Below are positions 51,254 to 59,670 of a stretch of 64,000 nt of DNA, in pieces; the stretch's first letter is position 1; every line of letters starts with the position of its first letter. Both the position numbers and the translations under genes were made by a program. Under the pieces are notes generated by a model. That model was not told where the DNA came from. It searched no databases and saw only the letters and a program-made list of their open reading frames with translations. This DNA is from Paenibacillus mendelii (GTDB lineage Bacteria; Bacillota; Bacilli; Paenibacillales; Paenibacillaceae): the NCBI RefSeq assembly GCF_024498075.1, contig NZ_JANHOF010000006.1, forward strand, positions 62,001-126,000, given 5' to 3'.

Positions 51254-52738
51254 TTACTTTTCGCTCTCCAGAACTTTCTTCATCAGCTTATCCGCTTCTT
51301 CAAGTACCGGCAGCGGATCCTTCTTGCCTGCAGTAACCTCAATGATTAATTCTTCGATCATTTTAGTCGCTTTAGCAGCATCAGGACTTGCGAATGCGAC
51401 GTCGCGAACTCCGGTAGCGAATTGTCCGTTGTTATTCTTGACGTACTCCAGAACGGCTTTTGGAGCAGCTTGCAGCTTCGCGAGGTTCGCTTCATTCTCA
51501 GCGAAGTCCTTACGGATCGGGGAGATTCCGTTCTCGCCGTTGACCGCTTGAATATCGTTAGTCATCAGGAAGAGCGCAAATTCCTTGGCCCACTTCTTCA
51601 CGTTCTCAGGCTTGTTCTTCCAGATCATCAAGCTGCCTGCGCCAATACCGTTCTCGACCCAAACCTTGTTTTGTGTTACGTCGACAAACGGGATGGCCAT
51701 AAAGCCCCACTCGAATCCTTCCGGAATAGCATCCTTCATTTCATTCTCTACCCAGTCACCTGTGGACGCCAATGCGGCCTTGTGTTGCAGCAGCTGCATT
51801 TGGGATTGGGTATGATTGAGGGCTGCTGCGCCTTCAACGAAGTACCCTTTCTTGCCCATTTCGTACATACGGGTCCAGTACTCTTTCACTTCAGGTGCAG
51901 AATACATGTTGATTCCCTGTCTGAAATCCTTCGTGTACTGCTCGATATTCCCGGCTTTGTCGGCCAGTTCAAACTGTTTGATTAGGAAAGCGAAGTTGAT
52001 ATAGGTTGCATAAACACCGGGATACGTAATTGGTGCGATGCCATCGTTTTTGATCGTTTCCATCAAAGCCAGAAATTCATCATAGTTTTTCGGATTCTCG
52101 TTCCAGCCCTTTTCCTTGAAGAAGGCTTTGTCGTAGAATAATCCGAGCGCGTAAGCGCCCATTGGGATTTGATAGAACTTGCCGTCGATTTTCTGAGCGT
52201 ATTCCATTGTGTTATCGAGTACGGCATCTTTCAGCTTCAGACCGGGCGCATCCGGAACATCGCGCTCCCACAGGTCGCTCATATCTTCGAACAAGCCTGC
52301 TTTCTGGGCAATGGTTCCTTCGTCTCCGTTGAAGCTTGGGGAGATGATGTCGAACATGTCATCATCGTTCTTGGCGGCCATCTTCGTGCTGATCAGGTCG
52401 CGTATTACAGGTGAGGAGGTGATATCGAAGGTTACGTTAGGGTATTTCTCTGTGAACTTCTCCACTGCATGGTCCATCCAAGCGCGGCCATAGCCGTTTT
52501 CCCAATAGCCCCACTTGATGGTGATTTTCTCTGTCTTGGAAAGTCCATTTTCCGGATAGACTTCGCCTTCTGCGGCGTTGCCGCCGTTACCCGAATTGCC
52601 GCCGTTCCCTTTCTCACCTGTGTTCCCTTTGTTCTCTGCAGGTGTGTTGTTGTTGCCCCCGCTACAGCCAACTAACAGTGTAAACATTAATACGATTGCT
52701 AACATACCTGCCATCAACTTCTTGGGAGAATGGTTCAT
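51254..52738 (-). CDS. Extracellular solute-binding lipoprotein (family 1)
   Basis: The 494-residue protein has a lipoprotein signal peptide (MLAIVLMFTLLVGCSGGNN, Cys about residue 25), a Gly/Asn-rich linker, then the family 1 binding fold: ITIKWGYWENGYGRAWMDHA, DDDMFDIISPSFNGDEG, YQIPMGAYALGLFYDKAFFK and HKAALASTGDWVENEM. ATG 52738 follows AGGAGG by 7 bases. As the first gene of the minus-strand operon it sits right behind the promoter at 52855-52883. It captures the substrate for the permeases downstream. Confidence 0.9.
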   Translation of the reverse strand: MNHSPKKLMAGMLAIVLMFTLLVGCSGGNNNTPAENKGNTGEKGNGGNSGNGGNAAEGEVYPENGLSKTEKITIKWGYWENGYGRAWMDHAVEKFTEKYPNVTFDITSSPVIRDLISTKMAAKNDDDMFDIISPSFNGDEGTIAQKAGLFEDMSDLWERDVPDAPGLKLKDAVLDNTMEYAQKIDGKFYQIPMGAYALGLFYDKAFFKEKGWNENPKNYDEFLALMETIKNDGIAPITYPGVYATYINFAFLIKQFELADKAGNIEQYTKDFRQGINMYSAPEVKEYWTRMYEMGKKGYFVEGAAALNHTQSQMQLLQHKAALASTGDWVENEMKDAIPEGFEWGFMAIPFVDVTQNKVWVENGIGAGSLMIWKNKPENVKKWAKEFALFLMTNDIQAVNGENGISPIRKDFAENEANLAKLQAAPKAVLEYVKNNNGQFATGVRDVAFASPDAAKATKMIEELIIEVTAGKKDPLPVLEEADKLMKKVLESEK

Positions 52739-52854
52739 TTTGTTTCCTCCTGGTATCGAGATTTTAACACAATGTTACTCGAGAAGTAAGAATACAAAAC
52801 TCATGATGTTAGAAAACATAACAGGTTGCGCTTTCATTTCTAGGTGATAAGCAA

Positions 52855-52883
52855 ATACTATAATGAATCTTTTGATTAGTCAA
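52855..52883 (-). promoter_or_regulatory. Sigma-A promoter of the minus-strand ABC/creatininase operon
   Basis: On the minus strand TTGACT (52883-52878) is followed after exactly 17 bases by TAGTAT (52860-52855), about 117 bases before the binding-protein start. Confidence 0.75.
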
Positions 52884-52884
52884 C

Positions 52885-52923
52885 AAATTTTTCATAAATG
52901 AGAAATTTATTCGCATATGTGAA
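52885..52923. promoter_or_regulatory. Two palindromes next to the -35 element, candidate IclR sites
   Basis: Bases 52885-52908 form a 24-base imperfect palindrome (outer arms AAATTT/AAATTT, inner TCAT/ATGA). Two bases on, TTCGCATATGTGAA (52910-52923) is a 14-base palindrome with one mismatched pair. They abut the -35 box, the usual place for an activator or a dual regulator. The IclR gene is 420 bases away. Confidence 0.5.
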
Positions 52924-53340
52924 TTTTGTAGTTGCATTGTCTTCTAATATTAATGGGTGGATCTATGGTCCTATAATCTTGAAATGGGTTTAAGGAGGGG
53001 GCGGGGGAACCGGATATCAAGGCTGCGGAGATTAGGGAAACACAAGGCAGCTTGTCAACTAATGTCGAAAGAGGGGGAGCTGGAGAGAGCGGCGATAAGA
53101 AGAAAACAGAAAGACATCGTTATTCTGGTGGAGTGAAAGCCGACTATGTGCCTAAGAGAAACGGTTCTTCCGTCCTCTGAAGGAGTAATCAAGCTCTTCG
53201 CATAGAAATATCAGTGACAAGCAGGCTGTGAATGCCTGCCCTGATATTTATAACCAAAACGATGTCTAATAAAAGTTGATATAAGAACGATCTGTACAAT
53301 TGCCATTGGACACGGGCATGCACCTATTGAATCCATGCGT
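52924..53340. other. Non-coding stretch of about 415 bp between operon promoter and IclR gene end
   Basis: No credible gene. It has a purine-rich part (about 52990-53110) and the hairpin at 53206-53249. Confidence 0.4.
53206..53249. other. Two-tier RNA hairpin downstream of the IclR gene
   Basis: An outer 9-base-pair stem AAATATCAG / CTGATATTT encloses an inner 6-base-pair stem GCAGGC / GCCTGC with a 7-base loop and an asymmetric internal bulge. It could be the terminator of the IclR gene on the minus strand, although no long T-run follows, or another structured RNA. Confidence 0.45.
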
Positions 53341-54093
53341 CTAACTGCTAAGCAAACGTCCGCCTTCCCGGATACAATTCAACGAACGGTTCCAAATCTC
53401 TTCTGTTTTGCGAAAGTCGGGAATCGATACACTGACAGCGGCGATTATGGCGCCTAAAGAATTATAGATGGGGGCCGAGATGCAGCTGATGCCTTCAACC
53501 GATTCGCCGCGATTGTAAGAGATCCCTTCCCTCCGGATTGTCTCGAGCTCCGTCAGCAATTCCGATACGGTGCAGATTGTTTTGTTCGTTAGCGGTTGAA
53601 GCTCTTCGTGTGGATATATACGCCGTACAACGGTTTCGGAAAGGCCGCTCAAAATCATTTTGCCTGAAGCGGATGCATATAACGGCAGTGATTGTGAGAA
53701 TTGAATGGCGAACCGGCGTGGATCTGGCGGATTTTTCTGTGAGACATAGACCAATTGATCACCTGCGCGAATGCCGAGCATGATTCCTTCGTTAACTTCC
53801 TCGGCCATTCTTCCGCCAATCGTCTCGAATTCCGTGACCAGATTCGTGTTTTTACTGCACATGCTGCTAATTTCGAATATTTTATAGCCGATACTGAATT
53901 GTTTGCCTGAGCTGTCCGTTTCCAAATAACCACGGGAAAGCATGTTATGCAGGAGCTGGTGTGTGGAGCTCGCGGGCATGTCTAGCAGCCTGGCAATATC
54001 GGATAGGTTGTAAGTGTCGTTAGCTCCTGTAAACAATTCTAGAATATCCATCACACGATCGGCAGATTTCACTCTGGTTGTTTGCGGTTTCAT
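53341..54093 (-). CDS. IclR-family transcriptional regulator
   Basis: The 250-residue protein has an N-terminal winged helix (SADRVMDILELFTGANDTYN, then SDIARLLDMPASSTHQLLHN, about residues 9-50) and the IclR effector domain (IMLGIRAGDQLVYVSQ, PLYASASGKMILSG, ISYNRGESVEGISCISAPIY). ATG 54093 follows AGGAGG. It is convergent in position with nothing, and reads toward the ABC/creatininase operon, whose promoter carries palindromes at the -35. It is therefore the likely regulator of that operon, with a small aromatic or carboxylic metabolite as ligand by family analogy. Confidence 0.88.
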   Translation of the reverse strand: MKPQTTRVKSADRVMDILELFTGANDTYNLSDIARLLDMPASSTHQLLHNMLSRGYLETDSSGKQFSIGYKIFEISSMCSKNTNLVTEFETIGGRMAEEVNEGIMLGIRAGDQLVYVSQKNPPDPRRFAIQFSQSLPLYASASGKMILSGLSETVVRRIYPHEELQPLTNKTICTVSELLTELETIRREGISYNRGESVEGISCISAPIYNSLGAIIAAVSVSIPDFRKTEEIWNRSLNCIREGGRLLSS

Positions 54094-54420
54094 GTGACTG
54101 GTCCTCCTTCCTTGTACAAGAAGAACGGCTAATAGATTCCGCTCTCCAGTTTCTGAATACAGTTTACAATACGGGGATTCATAATGTCTAGATCAAGAGA
54201 TTGGAGGGCAATCATGCCCGCAGACATGCGCAGGAATGCTGCAGCTGCCTTGATTTTCGGAAAAGGGGCGTACCGTTTTTCTAACAATGGGTGTAGTTTC
54301 CGTGTGTGCACGGCCTCTTTTTTCATAAATTTTGATAGTGCCAGCAGGCCATTTTGGGGGGCTATTTTCGGGCCATTAATGAGGCTCACTGTAAAATTAT
54401 TATTTATAGAAAAAATAAAT
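54094..54420. other. Intergenic stretch of about 325 bp without a convincing gene
   Basis: Overlapping frames on both strands (54129-54476 minus, 54184-54507 plus) lack ribosome sites, and neither has recognisable composition. I treat the stretch as non-coding. Confidence 0.4.
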
Positions 54421-54475
54421 TTGCAATGTGAATTTGGTGTGATAAAGTTTATAGCAAGTAATGAATACGTATTCA
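54421..54475 (+). promoter_or_regulatory. Promoter and autoregulatory operator of the LacI-type gene
   Basis: TTGCAA (54421-54426) and TAAAGT (54443-54448), 16 bases apart, form a likely promoter. The perfect palindrome TGAATACGTATTCA (54462-54475) lies just downstream, where a bound repressor would block initiation. Confidence 0.65.
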
Positions 54476-54499
54476 CAATAAGGAGGAACTCACACTCTT

Positions 54500-55516
54500 A
54501 TGAATGAGAAAGTCACGTCGAATGACGTTGCCAAAAAAGCAGGCGTTTCCCAAGCAACAGTCTCCCGAGTCATAAACAACTACTCTTTCGTGCGCGAATC
54601 CACCCGTGAGAAAGTACTGCAAGCCATTGAAGAGATGGGGTTTACGCCGGATCAGGTAGCTAGAAGCCTGAATATGCGAAAGACGGGGACAATTGGCTTA
54701 ATTGTGGGTGATATCTCGAACCCGTTCTTCTCGGAAACGGCCAAAGTCATTATTGGCGAAGCCCGAGAGAGCGGCTTCGATGTCATTATTTCCGATACCG
54801 ATCACAGCGATCAGAACCTGGGGAAGGCCATTCAGACCTTGATTGGCAAACGGGTAGACGGGATGTTAATCGGTTCCGTTGGGCGATTCGATACGAACGT
54901 TCAGCAATTGGTCGATAAGCGCTTCCCATTGGTTATGTACAACACGAGGTTAGATCGCGACGATTGCAACTATGTTGTCATCAATAATGTTAAGGGTGCG
55001 CGAGTTGCGATGAAACACTTATTGGACCTCGGTCATCAGAAGATCGCGTATATATCCGGAAATACCAAATACTCTACGCTGTACGACCGGTTGAATGGGT
55101 ATCATGAAACGATAAAAAAGCAAGGCCTGCCTTTCCGGCAGGATTATGTCTACGATGGCGAGCTGACAGTGGCTGGTCTGCAGCGTTTTTTGCAAACCCC
55201 ATGGCAGGATGAAGAACGGCCCACTGCTTTCTTTGCATCAAATGACCAAATCGCCCTCTTACTGATGGAAGCCGCCTTATCATTGGGAATCCGGGTTCCT
55301 GAAGATATATCAATTATCGGATTCGACAATATCAGCTACTCTGCCAAGCCTTTTATTCAACTCACGACGGTTTCCCAGCAGCACCGGAGAATGGCGTCGC
55401 TTGCGCTGGAGAAATTAATCCAGCTAATGAATACAGATGATAAGACGCTCAAAGTGTCAGCGAATCTGGAGCCGGAGATTATTGTCCGCAATACGTCGGC
55501 AGCACTCGAGCAGTGA
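54500..55516 (+). CDS. LacI-family transcriptional regulator
   Basis: The 338-residue protein has the LacI helix-turn-helix (TSNDVAKKAGVSQATVSRVI, residues 5-24) with hinge helix (DQVARSLNMRKTGTIGLIV) and a sugar-binding-type core (DISNPFFSETAKVIIGEARE, LGHQKIAYISGNTKYSTLYD, RVPEDISIIGFDNISYSAKP). ATG 54500 follows AAGGAGG with 10-base spacing. A palindrome before its own gene recurs almost exactly before the alcohol dehydrogenase operon at 55669, so it probably controls itself and that operon. A third copy lies far away at 6177. The effector is unknown. Confidence 0.9.
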   Translation: MNEKVTSNDVAKKAGVSQATVSRVINNYSFVRESTREKVLQAIEEMGFTPDQVARSLNMRKTGTIGLIVGDISNPFFSETAKVIIGEARESGFDVIISDTDHSDQNLGKAIQTLIGKRVDGMLIGSVGRFDTNVQQLVDKRFPLVMYNTRLDRDDCNYVVINNVKGARVAMKHLLDLGHQKIAYISGNTKYSTLYDRLNGYHETIKKQGLPFRQDYVYDGELTVAGLQRFLQTPWQDEERPTAFFASNDQIALLLMEAALSLGIRVPEDISIIGFDNISYSAKPFIQLTTVSQQHRRMASLALEKLIQLMNTDDKTLKVSANLEPEIIVRNTSAALEQ

Positions 55517-55551
55517 GGGTGCATAAGGAGTTATAATGGATGCCCCTAAAT

Positions 55552-55590
55552 AGACAATGAACAGTAATCTAGTCTGTTCACTGTCTTTTA
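55552..55590 (+). terminator. Terminator of the LacI-type gene
   Basis: A 13-base-pair stem with one mismatch (arms AGACAATGAACAG and CTGTTCACTGTCT) and a 9-base loop is followed by TTTT. Confidence 0.75.
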
Positions 55591-55668
55591 GCAGAACGGG
55601 AACGCGCTTAAAAGTCGGTAAAACCGAAATTAGATCGTACAAAGGATAGGTACTAATTTAGTTATAAA

Positions 55669-55682
55669 TGAATACGTATACA
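55669..55682. promoter_or_regulatory. LacI-type operator before the alcohol dehydrogenase operon
   Basis: TGAATACGTATACA differs by one base from the perfect palindrome at 54462. Its place before the three-gene oxidation operon supports control by the LacI-type protein. Confidence 0.65.
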
Positions 55683-55733
55683 ATGACATATTAATCGGAG
55701 TGCATACAGCTTAAGCCGGTATGTGGAAACTAT

Positions 55734-55747
55734 TTAAACCGCTTACA
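55734..55747. promoter_or_regulatory. Catabolite-responsive element (cre) candidate
   Basis: TTAAACCGCTTACA matches the cre consensus TGWAANCGNTNWCA at 13 of 14 positions (T for G at position 2). It lies 83 bases before the alcohol dehydrogenase start and suggests CcpA-mediated repression. Confidence 0.6.
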
Positions 55748-55829
55748 AAGCTATATTTTACATAGAAGCATGAATGCTCATAGGATTCAAAAAGCTTGGC
55801 TCACAAAACCCATCAGGAGGTAATTAATC

Positions 55830-57002
55830 ATGTCAACAATCGGACATCATGACTTTCGCATGCCGGGGGCAGTTCGTTTTGGCGTAAACGCCCTTCTAAC
55901 CTTGCCGGATGAAATCAAGCACAGACCGGCGACTAAGCTTGCGCTCATCAGCGACAAGGGAGTCGAAGGCGCGGGGTTAGTTCAGAAGGTCATCGAGCTG
56001 CTTCAGCCGCTGTCGATTCCGATGGTGGTTTTCACGGAGATCAAGGGAGAGCCGACCTTCAACTTATTGGAAAGCACGGTCAGAATGCTGCAGCAGGAAG
56101 GCTGCGATCTCGTCGTCGGTATTGGCGGAGGCAGCGCAATGGATGTCGCGAAGACGACGGCTGCTCTGCTGGACAAGGCGGATCTTGCCGCCTACCTGAG
56201 CGGAGTATCGGTTATCGAGAGCAGAACGATACCTTGCATTCTGCTGCCGACAACGTCGGGGACCGGAGCGGAAGTGACGATGAACGCGATATTTGGCGAC
56301 GAAGAGCAGGAGCTGAAGCGTGGATTAGTGAGCCCGGCGCTCCTGCCGGATGTGGCGATTATAGATCCGCTGCTAACGCTCACATGCCCGGCGAAAGTAA
56401 CCGCGGCCTCTGGCGTCGATGCGTTCACCCATGCCATTGAATCGTATATCGCCGTGCGCTCAACGCTGATGACCCGGATGTATGCCGAGAAAGCGATGAA
56501 GATTTTCCCGCAGCACATCACGCGTGCCGTTCACCATGGCGGCAATCTGGAGGCTAGAATCGGTATGAGCCTGGTCAGTAATCTGGCTGGGGTATCGCTG
56601 GCGAATGCGGGAGTCGGCGCTGTCCACGCATTGGCTTATCCGCTTGGCGGCAAGTATCATATCGAGCATGGCGTAGCGAATGCCCTGCTGATGCCTTATG
56701 TATTCGAGGTGACGGGAAGAGCATGTACGGAGCAAATGGTACAGGTTGCGAAGCTTCTGCAGCTGGGCGATTTCGACAAGCAGCCGTATGAGGCGCTTGA
56801 TGCAGTCGTTCAATATATGTACCGTCTGCTCGATGAGCTGGATCTGCCCACCTCGCTCAAGCAGCTCGGCGTTGATGAAGCTTCGCTTCCGGTTCTGGCT
56901 GAGCAAGCGTCCAAGGTTGAGCGTCTGTTGTCCAATACGCCATACAATTTAACGTATGAGAAAATAGTAGGCATTTATAAGAAAGCATATTCAGGTCAAT
57001 AA
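55830..57002 (+). CDS. Iron-containing alcohol dehydrogenase
   Basis: The 390-residue enzyme belongs to the group III (Fe-ADH) family: cofactor loop GIGGGSAMDVAKTTAALLD (about residues 95-113), metal ligands in GVDAFTHAIESYIA and AVHALAYPLGGKYHIEHGVA, and PTTSGTGAEVT. It probably interconverts a short aldehyde (for example lactaldehyde) and its alcohol with NAD(H). ATG 55830 follows CAGGAGG. An aldehyde dehydrogenase follows 24 bases later, and a xylose-isomerase-like protein after that. A LacI-type operator and a cre site lie upstream, so the operon is likely induced by a carbon source and repressed by glucose. Confidence 0.92.
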   Translation: MSTIGHHDFRMPGAVRFGVNALLTLPDEIKHRPATKLALISDKGVEGAGLVQKVIELLQPLSIPMVVFTEIKGEPTFNLLESTVRMLQQEGCDLVVGIGGGSAMDVAKTTAALLDKADLAAYLSGVSVIESRTIPCILLPTTSGTGAEVTMNAIFGDEEQELKRGLVSPALLPDVAIIDPLLTLTCPAKVTAASGVDAFTHAIESYIAVRSTLMTRMYAEKAMKIFPQHITRAVHHGGNLEARIGMSLVSNLAGVSLANAGVGAVHALAYPLGGKYHIEHGVANALLMPYVFEVTGRACTEQMVQVAKLLQLGDFDKQPYEALDAVVQYMYRLLDELDLPTSLKQLGVDEASLPVLAEQASKVERLLSNTPYNLTYEKIVGIYKKAYSGQ

Positions 57003-57026
57003 AACGGTTTAAGGAGAACATTCACA

Positions 57027-58448
57027 ATGACGACGAAACAGATGTTTATCGGCGGGCAATGGGTGGAAGGCAAACAGCATTATGAGCTGCGTTCCCCGTA
57101 TAGTGGAGAGCGAATCGCAATGGTTCCGTTAGCAGACCAAGAGGATGTAGAAGCTGCCTTGTCGAGCGCTGCACAAGCGGCCCGTACGATTCGGGGGCTT
57201 ACCTCCCTGGAGAGATCTACAATATTGGAGAAGGTATCTCAGTTATTCCAAGAGAGACTGGAAGAATGCGCGCTTCTATTGGCGGATGAAGCTGCCAAGC
57301 CGTTAAAGGCCGCAAGAGCGGAAATTGCGCGGACGATCGAAACCTATAAATTCGCTGCCGAGGAGGCGAAGCGTATTCATGGGGAGACGATCCCGCTGGA
57401 TGCGGCTAAGTCCGGAGCAGGTCGCTTCGGTTACACGAAGCGGGAGCCGCTTGGCGTGATTGCGGCCATTACACCGTTCAACTTTCCATTCAATCTGACT
57501 GCCCACAAATTGGGACCGGCTTTCGCAGCTGGGAATACGGTTGTTCTGAAACCGGCTTCGCAGACGCCTCTTAGCGGGATCATGACCGCGAAGCTGTTCG
57601 AGGAAGCCGGCTTGCCGGCCGGCGCGCTGAACGTAGTCACAGGCAGCGGCGGCGTGATTGGCGATCTTCTCGTCAAGGATGCCCGCGTCAAAATGATTAC
57701 ATTCACGGGCAGCGCGGAAGTCGGGCTTGGAATTAAGGAGAAGGCCGGCCTCAAACGCGTTACGCTTGAGCTGGGCTCGAATTCTGCCGTCATCATCGAT
57801 AGCGCAGAGGACTTGGAGGCGGTTGCCGCGCGCTGCGTGGAAGGAGCTTTCAATTTCGCCGGTCAGGTATGCATATCGGTACAGCGCGTTTATGTCCAGC
57901 AGCAATTGTTCAGTCATTTCTTAAGCCTCATGAAGGAAAAGGCCGGCCGTCTCGTGTTCGGTGATCCTCGTTCCGAGCACACGGATATTTCATCCTTGAT
58001 TCATCAGCGCGAAGCGGAGCGCATCGAGCGCTGGGTAATGGAGGCCGAGCAAGCAGGAGCGTCGATCGCTTGCGGCGGCAAACGGGAGGGCGGCTATTTC
58101 CAGCCGACTATTATCGCGGGCGGGGCTTCGCATCTGTTGGTTTCCTGCAGTGAAGCCTTCGGTCCGATTGTGACCGTGAATGCGTATGATTCATGGGATG
58201 AAGCGGTTGATCTCGTCAATGATTCCGATTACGGCCTGCAAGCCGGCGTATATACGACTTCGATCAAGAAAGCGTTCGACGCGGCAGAAAGACTTGAAGT
58301 CGGCGGTGTCATTATCAATGACATTCCTTCGTTCCGGGTCGATCAAATGCCGTATGGCGGAGTCAAGACGAGCGGGATCGGCAAGGAAGGGATTAAATAT
58401 TCGACTGAGGAAATGTCCGAGATCAAATTCGTTTCTTTCAAACTATAG
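57027..58448 (+). CDS. NAD(P)-dependent aldehyde dehydrogenase
   Basis: The 473-residue enzyme has the class features: cofactor strand ITPFNFPFNLTAHKLGPAFA, FTGSAEVGLGI, catalytic Glu in TLELGSNSAVII and catalytic Cys in FNFAGQVCISVQRVYV, then SEAFGPIVTV and the C-terminal MPYGGVKTSGIGKEG. The closest families that come to mind are lactaldehyde, phosphonoacetaldehyde and sulfolactaldehyde dehydrogenases, all of which act on small 2- or 3-carbon aldehydes. ATG 57027 follows AAGGAG. Together with the Fe-ADH upstream it could oxidise an alcohol to a carboxylic acid, or split the fate of one aldehyde into alcohol and acid. Exact substrate is unknown. Confidence 0.92.
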   Translation: MTTKQMFIGGQWVEGKQHYELRSPYSGERIAMVPLADQEDVEAALSSAAQAARTIRGLTSLERSTILEKVSQLFQERLEECALLLADEAAKPLKAARAEIARTIETYKFAAEEAKRIHGETIPLDAAKSGAGRFGYTKREPLGVIAAITPFNFPFNLTAHKLGPAFAAGNTVVLKPASQTPLSGIMTAKLFEEAGLPAGALNVVTGSGGVIGDLLVKDARVKMITFTGSAEVGLGIKEKAGLKRVTLELGSNSAVIIDSAEDLEAVAARCVEGAFNFAGQVCISVQRVYVQQQLFSHFLSLMKEKAGRLVFGDPRSEHTDISSLIHQREAERIERWVMEAEQAGASIACGGKREGGYFQPTIIAGGASHLLVSCSEAFGPIVTVNAYDSWDEAVDLVNDSDYGLQAGVYTTSIKKAFDAAERLEVGGVIINDIPSFRVDQMPYGGVKTSGIGKEGIKYSTEEMSEIKFVSFKL

Positions 58449-58465
58449 GCGCCACGCATACTCGT

Positions 58466-58514
58466 GAGGGTTTGCCGTAAGCAGTGAAATCTGCCCGCGG
58501 CAGACCCTCTTTTA
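58466..58514 (+). terminator. Hairpin terminator after the aldehyde dehydrogenase gene
   Basis: Outer arms GAGGGT/ACCCTC and inner TGCCG/CGGCA enclose a large loop, followed by TTTTATT. Some transcription may pass into the next gene. Confidence 0.6.
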
Positions 58515-58664
58515 TTGAAAGGGGCATTTTCAGAAAATGATGCCACGATGGAATAAAAAATCGGCTAGTTCCGGCATATCTTTCATCGATCCAAGCAGGT
58601 AAAGTGGTACGTAATGGCAGCGGCGAACGTCTACCTCTGCAGGTTAAGAAAGGGAGGATGAAGC

Positions 58665-59447
58665 ATGAAGCTGGGTATCATCGCATCACCTGAGGCTGCT
58701 AGTTTCCATCAAGCACACGCCAAGGGCCTTGAATTTCTGGAGTTCTGCATCAACATCGGCAGTGACATCGACGCGTTCCTGTCGAGTGTACCGGCATTGA
58801 AGCAAGCCAGTGAACAGACCGGTGTGCAGGTCGCTTCGATCGGAAGATGGGGGACTGACCGGATCAGCAAGGAGGGCATCGTCGAAGAGGAGCTTCAAGC
58901 GTCCTTCCGGCTCATTGATACGGCGGCCGAGCTTGAGTGTCCGAATTTCGTATGCGGCGTTAATTATATCGAAGAGCTGTCCTATTATGACAACGCCACG
59001 CTGGCGATTGAGTATTTTCGGAAGCTGATCGAATATGGGACGCCGAAGGGTGTACAGATCGCGGCTTACAACTGTCATTGGAATAACTTCGTGGACAATG
59101 AGCTGGCTTGGACGATCATCCACGGCCACTTACCGGAGCTGGGCATCAAATTCGATCCTTCCCATTCCCGCTATGCCGGCCGCGATTACTTGAAGGAATC
59201 GCGTGATTGGGGAAGCCGCTTCCGCCACGTTCACATCAAGGGCTCCGTTATTATCGACGGGCAAAGGTTCGATGATCCGCCGGCTGGCTTGGACCAGACG
59301 GACTGGGGAACGTTCATGGCGATACTATACGGTACAGGCTATTCCGGCGGACTTAGCATTGAGCCGCATTCGCATGTCTGGAACGGTGAGCTCGGCGATA
59401 AAGGCGTGCAATTTACGATCGATTACATGAGAAAGTTTATGTTCTAA
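58665..59447 (+). CDS. Xylose-isomerase-like TIM-barrel protein (sugar phosphate isomerase/epimerase type)
   Basis: The 260-residue protein has the AP-endonuclease-2/xylose-isomerase-like TIM barrel: start KLGIIASPEAASFHQA, strand ends FVCGVNYIEEL, IAAYNCHWNNF, IKFDPSHSRYAGRDYLKE, FRHVHIKGSV and GGLSIEPHSHVW, which carry the His, Asp and Glu metal ligands. Such proteins isomerise or epimerise sugars, or act on sugar acids. ATG 58665 follows AAGGGAGGATG. It is in the same orientation as the Fe-ADH and aldehyde dehydrogenase genes, separated by a hairpin terminator, and may be transcribed with them by read-through. A role in feeding a keto sugar into the pathway is a fair inference. Confidence 0.82.
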   Translation: MKLGIIASPEAASFHQAHAKGLEFLEFCINIGSDIDAFLSSVPALKQASEQTGVQVASIGRWGTDRISKEGIVEEELQASFRLIDTAAELECPNFVCGVNYIEELSYYDNATLAIEYFRKLIEYGTPKGVQIAAYNCHWNNFVDNELAWTIIHGHLPELGIKFDPSHSRYAGRDYLKESRDWGSRFRHVHIKGSVIIDGQRFDDPPAGLDQTDWGTFMAILYGTGYSGGLSIEPHSHVWNGELGDKGVQFTIDYMRKFMF

Positions 59448-59474
59448 ATAAATTCTGGCAGCAGGTAAGCGATG

Positions 59475-59517
59475 AAAAGCTCTTAACAGGTGAAATGCAG
59501 CTGTTAAGAGCTTTTTT
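59475..59517 (+). terminator. Terminator of the oxidation operon
   Basis: A 13-base-pair perfect stem (arms AAGCTCTTAACAG and CTGTTAAGAGCTT) with an 11-base loop and TTTTTT. Confidence 0.85.
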
Positions 59518-59577
59518 GTGTACATAGGTATGCTTCTTGGCTGGATTATGATGATAAAATTAGCTTGTCGCAAAGGA

Positions 59578-59646
59578 TTGCTAAATGAAAAGGATCGTGG
59601 TAGAATAAATCCATTCCACAAAATGACCAAATGAACAAAACAGTCA
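59578..59646 (+). promoter_or_regulatory. Promoter and operator of the yhgD-like gene
   Basis: TTGCTA (59578-59583) and TAGAAT (59601-59606) are 17 bases apart. Downstream a site of the form TGACC-N9-AAACAGTCA (59624-59646) matches, on the opposite strand, the element at 60272-60296 at every fixed base. Confidence 0.75.
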
Positions 59647-59670
59647 TATGGTATTGAAGGGAGCGGTGAC

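Noticed and set aside
52826-52839. cre-like sequence in the 5' untranslated region of the minus-strand operon
   Set aside because: About three mismatches to the consensus, too weak to claim catabolite control.
54129-54507. Overlapping frames of about 110 residues on both strands before the LacI gene
   Set aside because: Neither has a ribosome site or recognisable motif, and they overlap each other and the promoter/operator region.
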